From positions 1-45,659 of the forward strand of contig CALGPN010000044.1 in NCBI GenBank assembly GCA_937960435.1: a stretch of 45,659 nt of DNA. Direction: 5' to 3'. Shown in pieces: positions 10,095-19,893 of the stretch. A program made the translations under genes and the position numbers. This DNA comes from an uncultured Desulfosoma sp. Lineage in GTDB: Bacteria; Desulfobacterota; Syntrophobacteria; Syntrophobacterales; DSM-9756. The notes under the pieces are model-generated. The model was not told where the DNA came from. It was given only the letters and a program-made list of their open reading frames with translations, and searched no databases. Numbering within the stretch: the first letter of the stretch is position 1; each line of letters starts with the position of its first letter.

Positions 10095-10739
10095 CTAAAG
10101 GTCAACCAGATGACACACGACGACCACGTCCCCAGGCGGAAATCCCGGACGCGGCCGATCTCCCGCTGCAGGAATCCTCACCCGCATTTCGTGGACACAT
10201 CCCGCCGGAATCACAACGGTCACAGTGCATCGTTCCAGAATTTCTCCTGTGCCGCCGCAGCGATCGCACGGCTCCACCCTCCGGACTCGCCCGTTTTCTG
10301 CACATTCCGGACAAAAGACGCAGCGCTCGTAGGAGATTTTCTCCTGGGTTCCCAGAGCGGCTCTTTGTTTCAGAACCTGTAAATCAAAGCGAAGGTCCAC
10401 CGGCGGCTGAAAAATTTCTCGGCGCGAAGCGCCCCCCAAGATGTCGTGAAGCGCTTCCGAGACGGCTTCCCCCATCGCCCACGACCACTGAAAAAAATAC
10501 TTTCGAGATCCGTTGGTCCTGTCCCCGTAGCCGCGTTGCAGGTCATAAAGCTTTCTTTTTTCCGGGTCCGAAAGGACTTCATAGGCGTGTCGAATCTGCC
10601 TGAATTTCTCGGCGACTTCAGAACATCCCGGGTTGACATCGGGATGCCAGCGCAGAGCCTGCCGCCGAAAGGCTCCTTTGATTTCTTCCTGGGACGCCTT
10701 TGTCGAGACGCCTAAAATGGTATAATAGCATCGCTCCAT
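10095..10739 (-). CDS. Short DnaJ-like J-domain protein with half zinc finger
   Basis: About 214 residues. The N-terminal 65 form a J-domain ([17 protein letters not shown], with the HPD triad in [10 protein letters not shown]). The Gly/Phe linker is replaced by a short aromatic stretch. A reduced zinc-binding region follows, with only CVFCPEC and CDRCGGTG pairs in place of the four CXXCXGXG repeats of DnaJ. It ends with one beta-domain ([18 protein letters not shown]) like DnaJ's C-terminal substrate part. Full DnaJ is about 370 residues, so this is a specialised co-chaperone, not the housekeeping one. The start is either the ATG at 10739 (used) or a GTG at 10754. It is divergent from comM. 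Confidence 0.85.
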   Translation of the reverse strand: MERCYYTILGVSTKASQEEIKGAFRRQALRWHPDVNPGCSEVAEKFRQIRHAYEVLSDPEKRKLYDLQRGYGDRTNGSRKYFFQWSWAMGEAVSEALHDILGGASRREIFQPPVDLRFDLQVLKQRAALGTQEKISYERCVFCPECAENGRVRRVEPCDRCGGTGEILERCTVTVVIPAGCVHEMRVRIPAAGDRPRPGFPPGDVVVVCHLVDL

Positions 10740-10871
10740 AGTCCGTCTATCCACCGCGCCGAGAGGGAACAGCCAACGAAGGGCGCCAAAACCGCATCAT
10801 CAGGCGCGACGGATCATAGTTCGGCTGATCGGCGAAGACAAGCCGCAACTCGCGCAAAGGACACCCATCCC

Positions 10872-12401
10872 ATGGTGGCCAAGACGTTCGCCTTTGGAGT
10901 CCTCGGGATACGAGCCTTTCTTGTGGAAGTGGAAGTCGATGTGGCTTCAGGGCTTCCTTCTTTCACCGTGGTGGGGCTTCCCGACAACATCGTGCGGGAG
11001 AGCAAAGAACGCGTCAAAAGCGCGCTTCTCAATTGCGGCTATCCGTTCCCCATGGATCGCGTCACGGTGAATCTGGCGCCGGCCCATTTACGGAAAGAAG
11101 GGGCGGCCTTCGACCTTCCCATCGCCGTCGGCGTCCTGGCGGCTTCCGGTTTCTTGGACCCTGAAACCGTCGCTCGGCCCATCCTTTTAGGGGAACTGTC
11201 TTTGGACGGCCGGGTCAAGGCCGTGAGCGGCTGTCTGCCCATGGCCATCCACGCCAAAGAACTGCGTCGCAAAACGATGATCGTGCCGAGCGAAAACGCT
11301 TCGGAAGCCGCCGTCGTAGACGGCACGGAGGTTCTCCCGGTGTCGCATCTGGCGGAGGTGGTGGAACATTTTCGCGGCCTCCGTCCTCTAGCGAAAACGG
11401 AGGCATCGGCGCTGGACCTTTTTCCCTTGGCTTCCCGAGACCCTGTGGATTTGTCGGACGTCAAGGGTCAGGAGCACGCCAAGAGGGCTTTGGAGGTGGC
11501 CGCGGCCGGAGGCCATAACCTCCTGCTCGTCGGTCCTCCGGGTTCCGGCAAGACGATGTTGGCGCAGCGTCTGCCCACCATTCTGCCACCGCTGAGCCTT
11601 GAAGAATCCTTGGAAACGTCCCAGATTTACAGCGTGGCCGGTCTCCTTCGCGACCAGCCGCTGATCGTCCGCCGACCTTTTCGCCACCCCCACCACACCA
11701 TCTCCGATGCGGGGCTCATCGGAGGCGGCCATGTACCACGCCCGGGGGAAGTGAGCCTGGCCCACAACGGCGTGCTTTTCCTTGACGAGTTTCCCGAGTT
11801 CCGCAGAAACATTTTAGATCTCCTGCGTCAACCTCTGGAAGACGGTCAGGTGACCATTTCCCGTGCGTCCATGACGCTTACCTATCCGGCGCGATTTACT
11901 CTGATAGCGGCCATGAATCCATGTCCGTGCGGCTTCGCCGGCGATCGGCCCGGCCGGTGCCGCTGTTCGGCATCGGAAATCCAGCGCTATAGAAGCCGCA
12001 TTTCCGGTCCCATCCTGGACCGCATCGACCTTCACGTGGACGTGCCTGCCGTGAACATCCAGGACCTGCACAGCGCTCAACCGGCTGAATCGTCGCATCA
12101 GGTTCGGGACCGAGTCATGGCCGCCCGGGAAAGACAGCGAGCCCGGTTCCGAAACGAGGGGATTTTTACCAACGCGGCCATGAGCCCCAAGGACGTGAAG
12201 CGCCATTGCATTCTGGATCCTCATGGAGAGCGCCTCCTCCATGAAGCGATCGCAACGCTTCACCTCAGCGCTCGAGCTTACCACAGGATCCTCAAGGTTG
12301 CCCGAACCGTCGCCGATTTGGAAGGATCGGAAACCATCGCGCCCCAACATGTCCTCGAAGCCATTCAATACCGGACTCTTGACCGCACCTTGTGGATGTG
12401 A
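10872..12401 (+). CDS. comM: YifB/ComM family AAA+ helicase (Mg-chelatase-like)
   Basis: A 509-residue protein with the three parts of the family: an N-terminal Lon-protease-like domain (residues about 1-170), the AAA+ core, with Walker A GPPGSGKTM near 220 and Walker B GVLFLDEFPEF near 300, and a C-terminal Mg-chelatase helical domain. The insert AAMNPCPCGFAGDRPGRCRC, with four cysteines, is typical. In naturally competent bacteria ComM is a hexameric helicase that drives branch migration during uptake of foreign DNA. Most bacteria carry it without proven competence, and nothing else in the window speaks for competence. The start is the ATG at 10872 with a weak AAAGGA site. Confidence 0.93.
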   Translation: MVAKTFAFGVLGIRAFLVEVEVDVASGLPSFTVVGLPDNIVRESKERVKSALLNCGYPFPMDRVTVNLAPAHLRKEGAAFDLPIAVGVLAASGFLDPETVARPILLGELSLDGRVKAVSGCLPMAIHAKELRRKTMIVPSENASEAAVVDGTEVLPVSHLAEVVEHFRGLRPLAKTEASALDLFPLASRDPVDLSDVKGQEHAKRALEVAAAGGHNLLLVGPPGSGKTMLAQRLPTILPPLSLEESLETSQIYSVAGLLRDQPLIVRRPFRHPHHTISDAGLIGGGHVPRPGEVSLAHNGVLFLDEFPEFRRNILDLLRQPLEDGQVTISRASMTLTYPARFTLIAAMNPCPCGFAGDRPGRCRCSASEIQRYRSRISGPILDRIDLHVDVPAVNIQDLHSAQPAESSHQVRDRVMAARERQRARFRNEGIFTNAAMSPKDVKRHCILDPHGERLLHEAIATLHLSARAYHRILKVARTVADLEGSETIAPQHVLEAIQYRTLDRTLWM

Positions 12402-12502
12402 ATTCCGGATTGTGCCTTTTTTCCGGGAATCAGTTTCGTTATATTGGTAGTTTGTCGCTTCGGCAAGAAGCCGAATAAGCTTTGAAAGGGCGAGGACGCT
12501 TT

Positions 12503-14914
12503 ATGGATTACCCTAAAACAGGCTTGACAAAACTCAGTACCTCCCGTGGAAGGCCGAAGCCTCCCATCGGAAAAATCCTCGTTGCCGCAGCCGTGTTGCT
12601 GGTCCTGGCGACCTTGGCGGTTCTTGCGGGGGCCGCCGCCTATTTTCAATTGGAACGCTCTTTACCCAGTATTCAGTCCTTGCGGGATTATCGGCCGGCC
12701 GTCGTGAGCACCATGTACGCTGCAGACGGCACGGTGATCGGCGAATTCGCGGCAGAAAGGCGATATGTGCGGCCTCTCAAAGATTTCCCCCGGCACGTGG
12801 TCCTGGCCTTTTTGGCCGCAGAAGACGCCAAGTTCTACGAGCACAAGGGGCTGGATTTTGCCGGCATTGTTCGAGCGATGGTGAAAAACATCGAGGCGGG
12901 GGGGATCGTGCAGGGAGGGAGCACCATCACCCAGCAGGTGGTCAAGACCCTTTTGCTCTCCCCGGAGCGCACCTGGGTCCGAAAAATCAAAGAAGCGATC
13001 CTGGCCTACCGCATCGACCGATCCATGACCAAAGACGAGATTCTTTATCTCTACCTCAATCAGATCTATCTGGGATCGGGAGCTTATGGTGTGGAAGCGG
13101 CAGCGCGAACATACTTCGGCATCGGCGCTCAGGATCTTTCTCTGGCGCAGGCGGCCCTTCTTGCAGGCCTCCCTAAAGCCCCGAGTCGTTACAGTCCCTT
13201 TCAAAATCTGGACAAGGCCCTGGAGCGACAGCACTACGTCCTGGACCGCATGGTGGAAGTCGGCTTCCTGTCCCAAGAGGAGGCGATGCGAGCCCGTCAG
13301 CAGCCCTTAGGCCTTCTGGAATCGAGCGGGGGAACGCCTTATCCCATGAACAGCTTCACCGAAGAAGTGCGGCGGCTCATGGAACAAAAATATGGGGCGC
13401 AGATGCTCTACCGAGAAGGTCTTTCGATTCACACCACGTTGGACATTCGAGCCCAGCGCATCGCCGAGAAGGCCGTGTGGGAAGGGCTTCGAGAATTGGA
13501 CAAGAGACACGGTTACCGGGGGCCCCATGGGCGGGTCCCGGAGGCGGAAGCAGCCGGCTTTTCCAAAGAGCTGGCCAAGAAATATCGCCACCCAGCGCCG
13601 GACGACGTTGTGGAGGCGATGGTCGTCGGATGCGAGGCTCAAGCACGCCGGTGCCACGTCGATCTCGGGGCGGGGCGCAGCGCCGTCTTGGATCTTAAAG
13701 CCGCCAAATGGGCTTCTGGGTATTTTTCTTCGCGCCGCGCCCTGTTCGGTAAAGGCGACATCGTGTGGGTCCGTCTCCCCTCATCGGGGCTGGAAACCAC
13801 GCCGTGGACAGTGACTTTGGAACAGGAGCCGGAGACGGAAGGGGCTTTTCTTGCCATGGACCCTCAAACCGGCCGGGTGGTGTGCATGGTCGGGGGGAAG
13901 GATTTCTCCAAAAGCCAGTTCAATCGGGCCACCCAAGCATACCGCCAACCCGGTTCCGCCTTCAAACCGATTATTTACGCCACGGCTTTGGAAAAGGGCT
14001 ATACCGCGGCGTCCGTTTTGATCGACTCCCCCATTGTGAAAGACGACCCCAGCCTGAGCGGGCCCTGGCGACCCGCCAATTACGACAATACGTTCTGGGG
14101 GCCCATCTCGCTGCGCGACGCGCTGATCCATTCCCGCAACGTGGTGGCCATCAAGTTGCTGGAAAGCGTCGGCACCCAAGACGTTGTGGACATGGCAAGG
14201 CGCCTGGGGATTCGATCCCCCCTTACCCCCACCTTGTCTTTGGCCCTAGGCGCTTCGGGGGTCAGTCTGTGGGAATTGGTCACGGCCTATTCGGCTTTCG
14301 CCGCTCAAGGGTTGCGCGTGGAACCCTATCTGGTGGAAGCCGTTTACGATCGCCACGGCCGGCTCCTCGAAAAGCACCAGGTCCGTCAGGAACGGGCTTT
14401 GTCCCCTCAAGCCGCCTTCATCCTCACCGATATTCTCCAAGGCGTCATCCGAGAAGGAACGGCACGGACCGTGCGCAGCATCAATAGACCCGCCGCCGGA
14501 AAAACGGGAACAACCAATGAACTCAAGGACGCCTGGTTTGTGGGGTATACGCCCGATCTCTTGGCCGGGGTTTGGGTCGGCTATGACGACCACCGCCTTT
14601 CCCTTGGGAGCAAGGAAACCGGAGGCCGGGCCGCGGCGCCCATCTGGCTGCGTTTCATGCAAGAGTATTTGCGGGACAAACCGGCGGAAAACTTCCCCGT
14701 TCCCGAAAACATCGTCTTCGCCAAAATGGGAAGACGAACCGAGGGCGACGCCCAGGCCGAAGGCGGGCGAGAAGGCTTTGCGGCCTTCGTGGAAGGCACC
14801 CAGCCCTCGGCCCGCCGGGACGTGTCCTCTGCCTATGAAGAAACCGGCGGAACCTCAACGGAAACCACGTCGGGTTCTTTCTTTAAGTCCGATTTGTTTT
14901 GGGGCGGAAACTAA
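12503..14914 (+). CDS. mrcA: Class A penicillin-binding protein 1A
   Basis: A bifunctional peptidoglycan synthase of 803 residues. After a cytoplasmic head and a membrane helix (about residues 22-48) comes the GT51 glycosyltransferase with catalytic Glu107 in AAEDAKFYEHKG and the GGSTITQQVVK motif. The transpeptidase has the SXXK nucleophile at Ser485 (PGSAFKP), SXN as SRN at 544 and KTG at 667. The ATG at 12503 has a GAGG site; an in-frame TTG at 12482 is less likely. The last 90 residues are polar and low in complexity. A hairpin (TTCGGC-AAGAA-GCCGAA, 12459-12475) lies in the leader. The helicase gene begins 5 bp after the stop. Confidence 0.96.
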   Translation: MDYPKTGLTKLSTSRGRPKPPIGKILVAAAVLLVLATLAVLAGAAAYFQLERSLPSIQSLRDYRPAVVSTMYAADGTVIGEFAAERRYVRPLKDFPRHVVLAFLAAEDAKFYEHKGLDFAGIVRAMVKNIEAGGIVQGGSTITQQVVKTLLLSPERTWVRKIKEAILAYRIDRSMTKDEILYLYLNQIYLGSGAYGVEAAARTYFGIGAQDLSLAQAALLAGLPKAPSRYSPFQNLDKALERQHYVLDRMVEVGFLSQEEAMRARQQPLGLLESSGGTPYPMNSFTEEVRRLMEQKYGAQMLYREGLSIHTTLDIRAQRIAEKAVWEGLRELDKRHGYRGPHGRVPEAEAAGFSKELAKKYRHPAPDDVVEAMVVGCEAQARRCHVDLGAGRSAVLDLKAAKWASGYFSSRRALFGKGDIVWVRLPSSGLETTPWTVTLEQEPETEGAFLAMDPQTGRVVCMVGGKDFSKSQFNRATQAYRQPGSAFKPIIYATALEKGYTAASVLIDSPIVKDDPSLSGPWRPANYDNTFWGPISLRDALIHSRNVVAIKLLESVGTQDVVDMARRLGIRSPLTPTLSLALGASGVSLWELVTAYSAFAAQGLRVEPYLVEAVYDRHGRLLEKHQVRQERALSPQAAFILTDILQGVIREGTARTVRSINRPAAGKTGTTNELKDAWFVGYTPDLLAGVWVGYDDHRLSLGSKETGGRAAAPIWLRFMQEYLRDKPAENFPVPENIVFAKMGRRTEGDAQAEGGREGFAAFVEGTQPSARRDVSSAYEETGGTSTETTSGSFFKSDLFWGGN

Positions 14915-14919
14915 GAAGT

Positions 14920-16884
14920 ATGGCCGAAGGCGTGGACGTCGAATCCTTTTTCGCTCCGCACGGCGTGCTGGCCGGAGCCCTGCCCCGATTCGAATATCGG
15001 CCGTCTCAGCTGGATATGGCCAAGGCGGTCTGGGAAAGCTTCAGGGATTCCCTGTGTTTGATGGTCGAGGCCGGCACGGGCACGGGCAAGACCTTCGCTT
15101 ACCTTGTGCCGGCGCTCCTCAGCGGCCGAAAGACCATCGTCTCCACGGCGACAAAGGCCCTTCAAGATCAAATCCTGGATCACGACATTCCGGCACTGAT
15201 CCGCCGTTTTTTCCCAAAGGCCCGCGTTCGATCGCTTAAGGGCCGCAGAAATTATCTTTGCCTTCGCCGCTTCAAGGAATTCGCCTATCAGCCGACCTTT
15301 TGGAACCGAGAGGAAGCGGCCTTGTTCGGCGCCGTGCATGAATGGGCGGCGCGAACAAAAACGGGGGACCGTTCCGAAGCGGACTGGCTGCCGGACCATT
15401 ACCAAGCCTGGAACGACATCACCTCTGCCGCCGACCAATGTCTTGCCCAGCAGTGCCCTCATTACGAGGCGTGCTTCGTCCAAAAGAGCCGCCTTGAGGC
15501 AGCCCGGGCCGATCTTTTGATCCTCAACCATCATCTCTTTTTCGCCACACTTACCGTCGAAGACCGAGGGGCGGGGGATCTTTTGTCTTCTTTTCCCGCG
15601 GTGATCTTCGACGAAGCCCATCATGTGGAGGATGTGGCCGGTTTATATTTCGGGCTGGAATTTTCTTCATGGTCCCTGACGGAAATGTGCCGAGACCTCC
15701 TCCGGGCTTTGGCGCAGCCCAAACTTTCCACGACTTTTCGCACGGAATGCGCCTCGGCGTGTGAACGGATCACCCAGCACATCAAGGAGGTCTTTAAGGG
15801 CCTGGGCACTTCCGCTCCCACATCGGCCATTCGACACCGTTTCGACATGGCCGCCATGGCTCCCGCATTTCAAGAGGCTGTGGGACAACTCCGGCAAGCT
15901 CTCGATCATCTCGGCCGCCTCCTTCAAGGGCGCCCTTCTTCCTCGGCGCTCTGGGACTCTCTGGAAATGCGTTGCGGGGCCCTCTTGTGGAAACTGGATG
16001 CCCTCGTGGCTCAGGAAGATCCGACATTGACCTATTGGTTTGAGGCGGCGTCCCATGCCCCAGGTTTTGCGTTGCGCGCGACCCCGTTGGATATTGCCCC
16101 CATTCTTCTCGATAAGGTATTTAGTAAGAAGGAAACCGTCGTCCTGACTTCGGCAACCCTGGCCACCAGCGAACAAAAGCAGCCCAGTTTCCGCTATACG
16201 CGCGAGCGCCTGGGCGTCCCGGAAAACGCCCGCGAACTTTTTGTTCCATCTCCTTTCGACTTTCAAAACCAGGCCGTCTTATACATCCCGAAACCTTTTC
16301 CCCTCCCGAACGATCCTCGATTTTGCCCGGCCATGGCCGAAGAGGCTTTCCGGATCATGAACAAAACGCAGGGGCGTGCCCTGTTTCTTTTCACCAGTTA
16401 CCGCCACATGCATGAAACCCATCGGCTCCTGGCGGAACGCCTGGCGTTTCCTGTGCTGTGCCAAGGCGAAAAACCCAAGAGAAGGCTCCTTTCCGAATTC
16501 AGGGAAAATATCCATTCGGTGCTCTTTGCCACGTATTCCTTTTGGGAAGGCATTGACGTGCCTGGACAGGCCCTAAGCTGTGTCCTGATTGACAAGCTGC
16601 CCTTCGAGGTGCCCAACGACCCGATCACCGCCTCTCGCGTAGAGCGGCTCACACAAGCCGGAGAGAACGCCTTTTACCGATATCAAGTCCCGAGAGCCGT
16701 CCTCCAATTGAAACAGGGCTTCGGCCGGCTGATCCGGACCCGAAAGGACAAAGGCCTCATGGTGCTTTTCGACACCCGGGTTCTTTCCAAACCTTACGGA
16801 AGAATTTTCCTGGAGAGTCTTCCGCCCATGCCTGTGGTGCACGGGTTGGAATCCCTGCCGAAACACCTGATCGCTGTGGATTGA
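14920..16884 (+). CDS. DinG/XPD-type Fe-S DNA helicase
   Basis: A 654-residue superfamily 2 helicase. Walker A EAGTGTGKT lies at about 50-58 and the DEAH box at 231-234. Between them are four cysteines (about 114, 173, 178 and 184; YLCLRR and QCLAQQCPHYEAC) in the spacing of the 4Fe-4S domain of XPD, DinG and YoaA. C-terminal motifs include LTSATL, FTSYRHMHET, SFWEGIDVPG and the motif VI region QGFGRLIRTRKD. Such enzymes unwind 5'-overhang and branched DNA during repair. The bacterial paralogues DinG and YoaA cannot be separated by eye. I chose the ATG at 14920, just after the PBP stop, over a TTG at 14899. Confidence 0.92.
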   Translation: MAEGVDVESFFAPHGVLAGALPRFEYRPSQLDMAKAVWESFRDSLCLMVEAGTGTGKTFAYLVPALLSGRKTIVSTATKALQDQILDHDIPALIRRFFPKARVRSLKGRRNYLCLRRFKEFAYQPTFWNREEAALFGAVHEWAARTKTGDRSEADWLPDHYQAWNDITSAADQCLAQQCPHYEACFVQKSRLEAARADLLILNHHLFFATLTVEDRGAGDLLSSFPAVIFDEAHHVEDVAGLYFGLEFSSWSLTEMCRDLLRALAQPKLSTTFRTECASACERITQHIKEVFKGLGTSAPTSAIRHRFDMAAMAPAFQEAVGQLRQALDHLGRLLQGRPSSSALWDSLEMRCGALLWKLDALVAQEDPTLTYWFEAASHAPGFALRATPLDIAPILLDKVFSKKETVVLTSATLATSEQKQPSFRYTRERLGVPENARELFVPSPFDFQNQAVLYIPKPFPLPNDPRFCPAMAEEAFRIMNKTQGRALFLFTSYRHMHETHRLLAERLAFPVLCQGEKPKRRLLSEFRENIHSVLFATYSFWEGIDVPGQALSCVLIDKLPFEVPNDPITASRVERLTQAGENAFYRYQVPRAVLQLKQGFGRLIRTRKDKGLMVLFDTRVLSKPYGRIFLESLPPMPVVHGLESLPKHLIAVD

Positions 16885-17118
16885 GCCGGAGCCCGTCCGG
16901 CATGGATGGGGTGGCACCCCTCCCTAACCGCTCAGGCCGTTCCGAGGATCTCTCACGCGGGCCCATTGCGAGAAATGTCTCCCCGAGGAGCACCTTCTAG
17001 ACCGACCGTCTGTGCTCCGCATAAGGAGATCGGTTATAAAACAATCAAAGTCTCGTCGAATTTCTTTTGAGAAAGTTTTGTCCATTCAAGAAACTGCAGG
17101 TGGCAAGGAGGGGTCGTC

Positions 17119-18087
17119 ATGGCGCACGATCAAAAATGTTTCTTGTTGGCCGTAGACGGGTCGGAGCGGTGTCTCATGGCGGTCAAACGCTTCGGGCAAT
17201 TTTTTAAGGATCGCCCGGACTGTCATTGGACGATCCTCCACTGCGTCCAGCAACACCTCATGCTGTACCCAGGGGAATTGTGGGATGCGGACACTTCCCT
17301 GAGGGTCGCCAGGAGCACCCAAGAGAAGATCTGCCAAAGCATCACCGGGCGGTGCCGGGAGGCACTCGTGGAACTGGGGTTCGAAACCGGCCGGATCGAA
17401 ACCTTGTGTCGTCTGGACAGCTTGGACCCCGGTCAGGAAATCATCAAGGTGGCGGGGGAGAAAAAGATTTCATGCATCGCCGTCGGTCGTCGAGGGCTTT
17501 CGCCGGCGGAAAACATTCTCATCGGCAGCGTCTCCACCCGAGTGGTCCAGTATGAAGAATACCGGACCGTGTGGATCATGGATCCCGACGCCCCACCTAC
17601 CGGAAACGTGCTGATCGCCGTGGAATTTCACCCGGAATGCCGCGCCTTGACCTACTACGTCAGTGAATGGATCGGCCCCATACCCGGAAAGCGCTACACT
17701 TTTTTGCACATTCTTCCGCCCGTTCCGCCGACCTTGTGGGACGACGGCCACATTTTGGACGAAACGGAAAGGGCGGCACGGCAAGCCTGGAAGCGCCGCT
17801 GGGAGGAAGAAAAACGCCGTCAGGTAGACCAGTTTATGGACGAAGCCAGGGAGGTGCTGCGCTCGCAGGGGATCTCCAATGAAGCCATCCAATGCCGTGT
17901 CGTTCCCATGCAAAAGGGGGTGGCCCGAGATCTTCTCTCCCACATCGAAAGCGGGCAGTACGAAACCGTGGTCATGGGAAAGCGTAGCCTCCGAGAAAAA
18001 AAACCTTTTCTCGTCGGCAGCCACGCCAACAAGGTCTTGCAGCATGCGCGAAAAGTGCATCTGTGCCTGGTAGGTAGGGCCTGCTGA
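17119..18087 (+). CDS. Tandem universal stress protein (UspA-type, two domains)
   Basis: A 322-residue cytoplasmic protein made of two Usp folds. The first (residues 1-150) opens with CFLLAVDGSERCLMA and ends with GRRGLSPAENILIGSVS, a form of the ATP-binding GX2GX(8-9)GS loop. The second (about 160-320) opens with GNVLIAVEFHPE and ends with MGKRSLREKKPFLVGSHANKVLQ. A long charged helix (WKRRWEEEKRRQVDQ) lies in the second domain. Tandem Usps often sense ATP or stress in sulfate reducers; the target is unknown. The ribosome binding site AAGGAGGGG is strong. The 234 bp upstream hold no clear promoter. A terminator-like hairpin follows. Confidence 0.9.
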   Translation: MAHDQKCFLLAVDGSERCLMAVKRFGQFFKDRPDCHWTILHCVQQHLMLYPGELWDADTSLRVARSTQEKICQSITGRCREALVELGFETGRIETLCRLDSLDPGQEIIKVAGEKKISCIAVGRRGLSPAENILIGSVSTRVVQYEEYRTVWIMDPDAPPTGNVLIAVEFHPECRALTYYVSEWIGPIPGKRYTFLHILPPVPPTLWDDGHILDETERAARQAWKRRWEEEKRRQVDQFMDEAREVLRSQGISNEAIQCRVVPMQKGVARDLLSHIESGQYETVVMGKRSLREKKPFLVGSHANKVLQHARKVHLCLVGRAC

Positions 18088-18104
18088 AAGGAAGGCCTCC
18101 GAGC

Positions 18105-18132
18105 TTGACATCCCGCGGGCGGCATCCATAAT
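18105..18132 (+). promoter_or_regulatory. Sigma70-type promoter upstream of the DUF4442 gene
   Basis: A perfect TTGACA at 18105-18110 is followed after 16 nt by CATAAT at 18127-18132 (five of six matches). The predicted start near 18139 is about 50 nt before the DUF4442 start. It overlaps the hairpin that may terminate the upstream gene. Confidence 0.6.
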
Positions 18133-18155
18133 GCTGCCCGGCTTCAAGCCTTTTT
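18117..18155 (+). terminator. Possible intrinsic terminator after the universal stress gene
   Basis: A 9-bp stem (GGGCGGCAT with ATGCTGCCC, one G-U pair, loop CCATA) is followed by a second small hairpin GGCTTCAAGCC and then TTTTT at 18151-18155. The U-tract directly follows the second, weak hairpin, so efficiency is uncertain. Confidence 0.45.
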
Positions 18156-18189
18156 CCCGCTCGAGCTCGCGATGGAAAGGCGAACAACC

Positions 18190-18633
18190 ATGAATCATCA
18201 CATGTTCCGCTTGCTGCTCAATATCTATCCCCCTTACTTGGGGGCGGGTGTGCGCGTGCGACATGTCTCGCCTGATTTTCGAGAAATCGTTGTGGAAATG
18301 CCGCTTCGTTTCTTCAACCGAAACTATGTGGGCACGCATTTTGGCGGCAGCCTTTACGCCATGGTGGACCCATTTTACATGCTCATGCTCATCAAGAATC
18401 TCGGCCCCGACTACATCGTCTGGGACAAAGCCGCCTCCATCGACTTTGTGAAGCCGGGCCGAGGGACGGTGCGGGCCCATTTCCGCTTGGAGGAGAAAGT
18501 CCTAGAGGAGATCAAAGAAAGGGTAAAAGAGGCAGGCAAGTATCTTCCCACTTTCACGGTCCCCGTGGTGGATCGCCACGGGGATGTGGTGGCTCGAGTG
18601 GAAAAGGTTTTGTACGTGAGAAAGAAGCCCTGA
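18190..18633 (+). CDS. DUF4442 / hot-dog fold thioesterase-like protein
   Basis: A 147-residue hot-dog domain protein. The pattern [24 protein letters not shown], a strand-turn with a GTHFGG loop followed by the long central helix, fits DUF4442 and related PaaI-like proteins. These bind or hydrolyse acyl-CoA or acyl-ACP; the substrate cannot be predicted. The ATG at 18190 has AAAGG at 9 nt and is preferred to the in-frame ATG at 18172, which lacks a site. It has its own likely promoter at 18105-18132 and lies 265 bp before the CoA-transferase pair, with which it may share acyl-CoA metabolism. Confidence 0.8.
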   Translation: MNHHMFRLLLNIYPPYLGAGVRVRHVSPDFREIVVEMPLRFFNRNYVGTHFGGSLYAMVDPFYMLMLIKNLGPDYIVWDKAASIDFVKPGRGTVRAHFRLEEKVLEEIKERVKEAGKYLPTFTVPVVDRHGDVVARVEKVLYVRKKP

Positions 18634-18898
18634 GTTGGGAGTCGTGGGCCCGCCGGATCGAGCTCAAAAGCGCCGTATCCGCCAAGAAAGCTCGGGACGG
18701 GCGAGGGGAAAGCCGGCGGCGAACTTCTTATCGACGCGATGTGGAACTCCGGCCCGGGAAAGGGCAGAAAGGAGGCTCAAAGAAACATTTCTGACACGGA
18801 AGCCACGTTGAATTTCTCGGAGTCAAGCGACAATTCTTTCTCCCATCGTGCGGTGCTGCGCGTGCGACAGCTCATACGCCTACTGGAGTGGAAAAGCG

Positions 18899-19876
18899 AT
18901 GACAAGCAGATCCAAACGCATCAGTCTCAGCGAAGCGGCAGAAATCATTAAGGACGGCTCGCTCCTGACTTTTTCCGGATTTACCATTTGGCGTCGTCCG
19001 TGTGCTCTGGTCTACGAACTCATTCGGCAGAAGCGACGGCATTTGCATCTGATTGAGGTCAACAGCGGTCCCCATTCCGAATTCCTCATCGGCGCAGGCT
19101 GTGTGGACGTGTGGGAATCCTGCTGGATCGGGCACGAACTGTACGGCAAGTACGGAGCCAACCTGGCGCGACGCGTCCGTCAAAAAGAAATCATCTACGA
19201 AGACTACAGCCATGCCGAGATGGCGTTCCGCTTTCAGGCCGCCGCGGCGGGTATGCCTTTCATGGCCACGCAGACCTCCCTGGGAACCGACATCCACAAT
19301 CCCGACTACGACATGCTGGGCCGAGCCGGTCTCCGAAACGGCAAAAATCCCAAAATCCCTCGGAAAAAGTACCATATCGTCGATGATCCTTTCTTCGGGG
19401 ACGGCCGTCAGGTTTTGGTCCCCGCCGCCAAGGTGGACGTGGCCGTTTTGGCGGTACAGCAAGTGGGCGACGAGGGAACGGTGCGCATCGCTGGCCAGTT
19501 TTTTACGGACCCTGAAGTGGCCCGCGCGGCGGACATCACCATCGTCATCGCCGAAGAAATCGTTCCCGAGGAGTATCTGCGTCACGAATCCCATTTGAAC
19601 AAAATCCCCAGCTTCCAGGTGGACTACATCGTGGAATGCCCGTGGTGCGCCCACCCGACAGGGATGTTCCGGTTCTACGACGTGGACGGCGAGTTCTTGC
19701 GCAATTTCTACACCCAGACCCGAAGTCAGGAAGGTTTCAACGAATTCGCCAAGGAATGGATCTTCGGCCTGAATCATGACGGCTATCTCAATAAGCTGGG
19801 AGTGCCTCGACTCGCTCGCCTCAAGGCCAATACGGTTTTGAATTACAGCACCCGCGTCGAACGGGGCCGCAAATAA
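18899..19876 (+). CDS. gctA: CoA-transferase subunit A, glutaconate CoA-transferase type
   Basis: A 325-residue class I CoA-transferase alpha subunit. It tracks the glutaconate CoA-transferase A chain over its whole length: a GXXLTFSGFT start, the EDYSHAEM segment, AAGMPF, the middle KVDVAVLAVQQVGDEGTVRIAG and a C-terminal LNKLGVPRLARLK. With subunit B it should move CoA between a dicarboxylate or similar acid and acetyl-CoA. True substrate is unknown; related pairs act on 3-oxoacids or as ring-opening hydrolases (IpdAB). The ATG at 18899 has a GGAG site; the longer in-frame start at 18848 is cysteine-rich and unlike the family. Nothing clear is seen in the 265 bp upstream. Confidence 0.88.
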   Translation: MTSRSKRISLSEAAEIIKDGSLLTFSGFTIWRRPCALVYELIRQKRRHLHLIEVNSGPHSEFLIGAGCVDVWESCWIGHELYGKYGANLARRVRQKEIIYEDYSHAEMAFRFQAAAAGMPFMATQTSLGTDIHNPDYDMLGRAGLRNGKNPKIPRKKYHIVDDPFFGDGRQVLVPAAKVDVAVLAVQQVGDEGTVRIAGQFFTDPEVARAADITIVIAEEIVPEEYLRHESHLNKIPSFQVDYIVECPWCAHPTGMFRFYDVDGEFLRNFYTQTRSQEGFNEFAKEWIFGLNHDGYLNKLGVPRLARLKANTVLNYSTRVERGRK

Positions 19877-19893
19877 GGGAAAGGGGACCGGCC

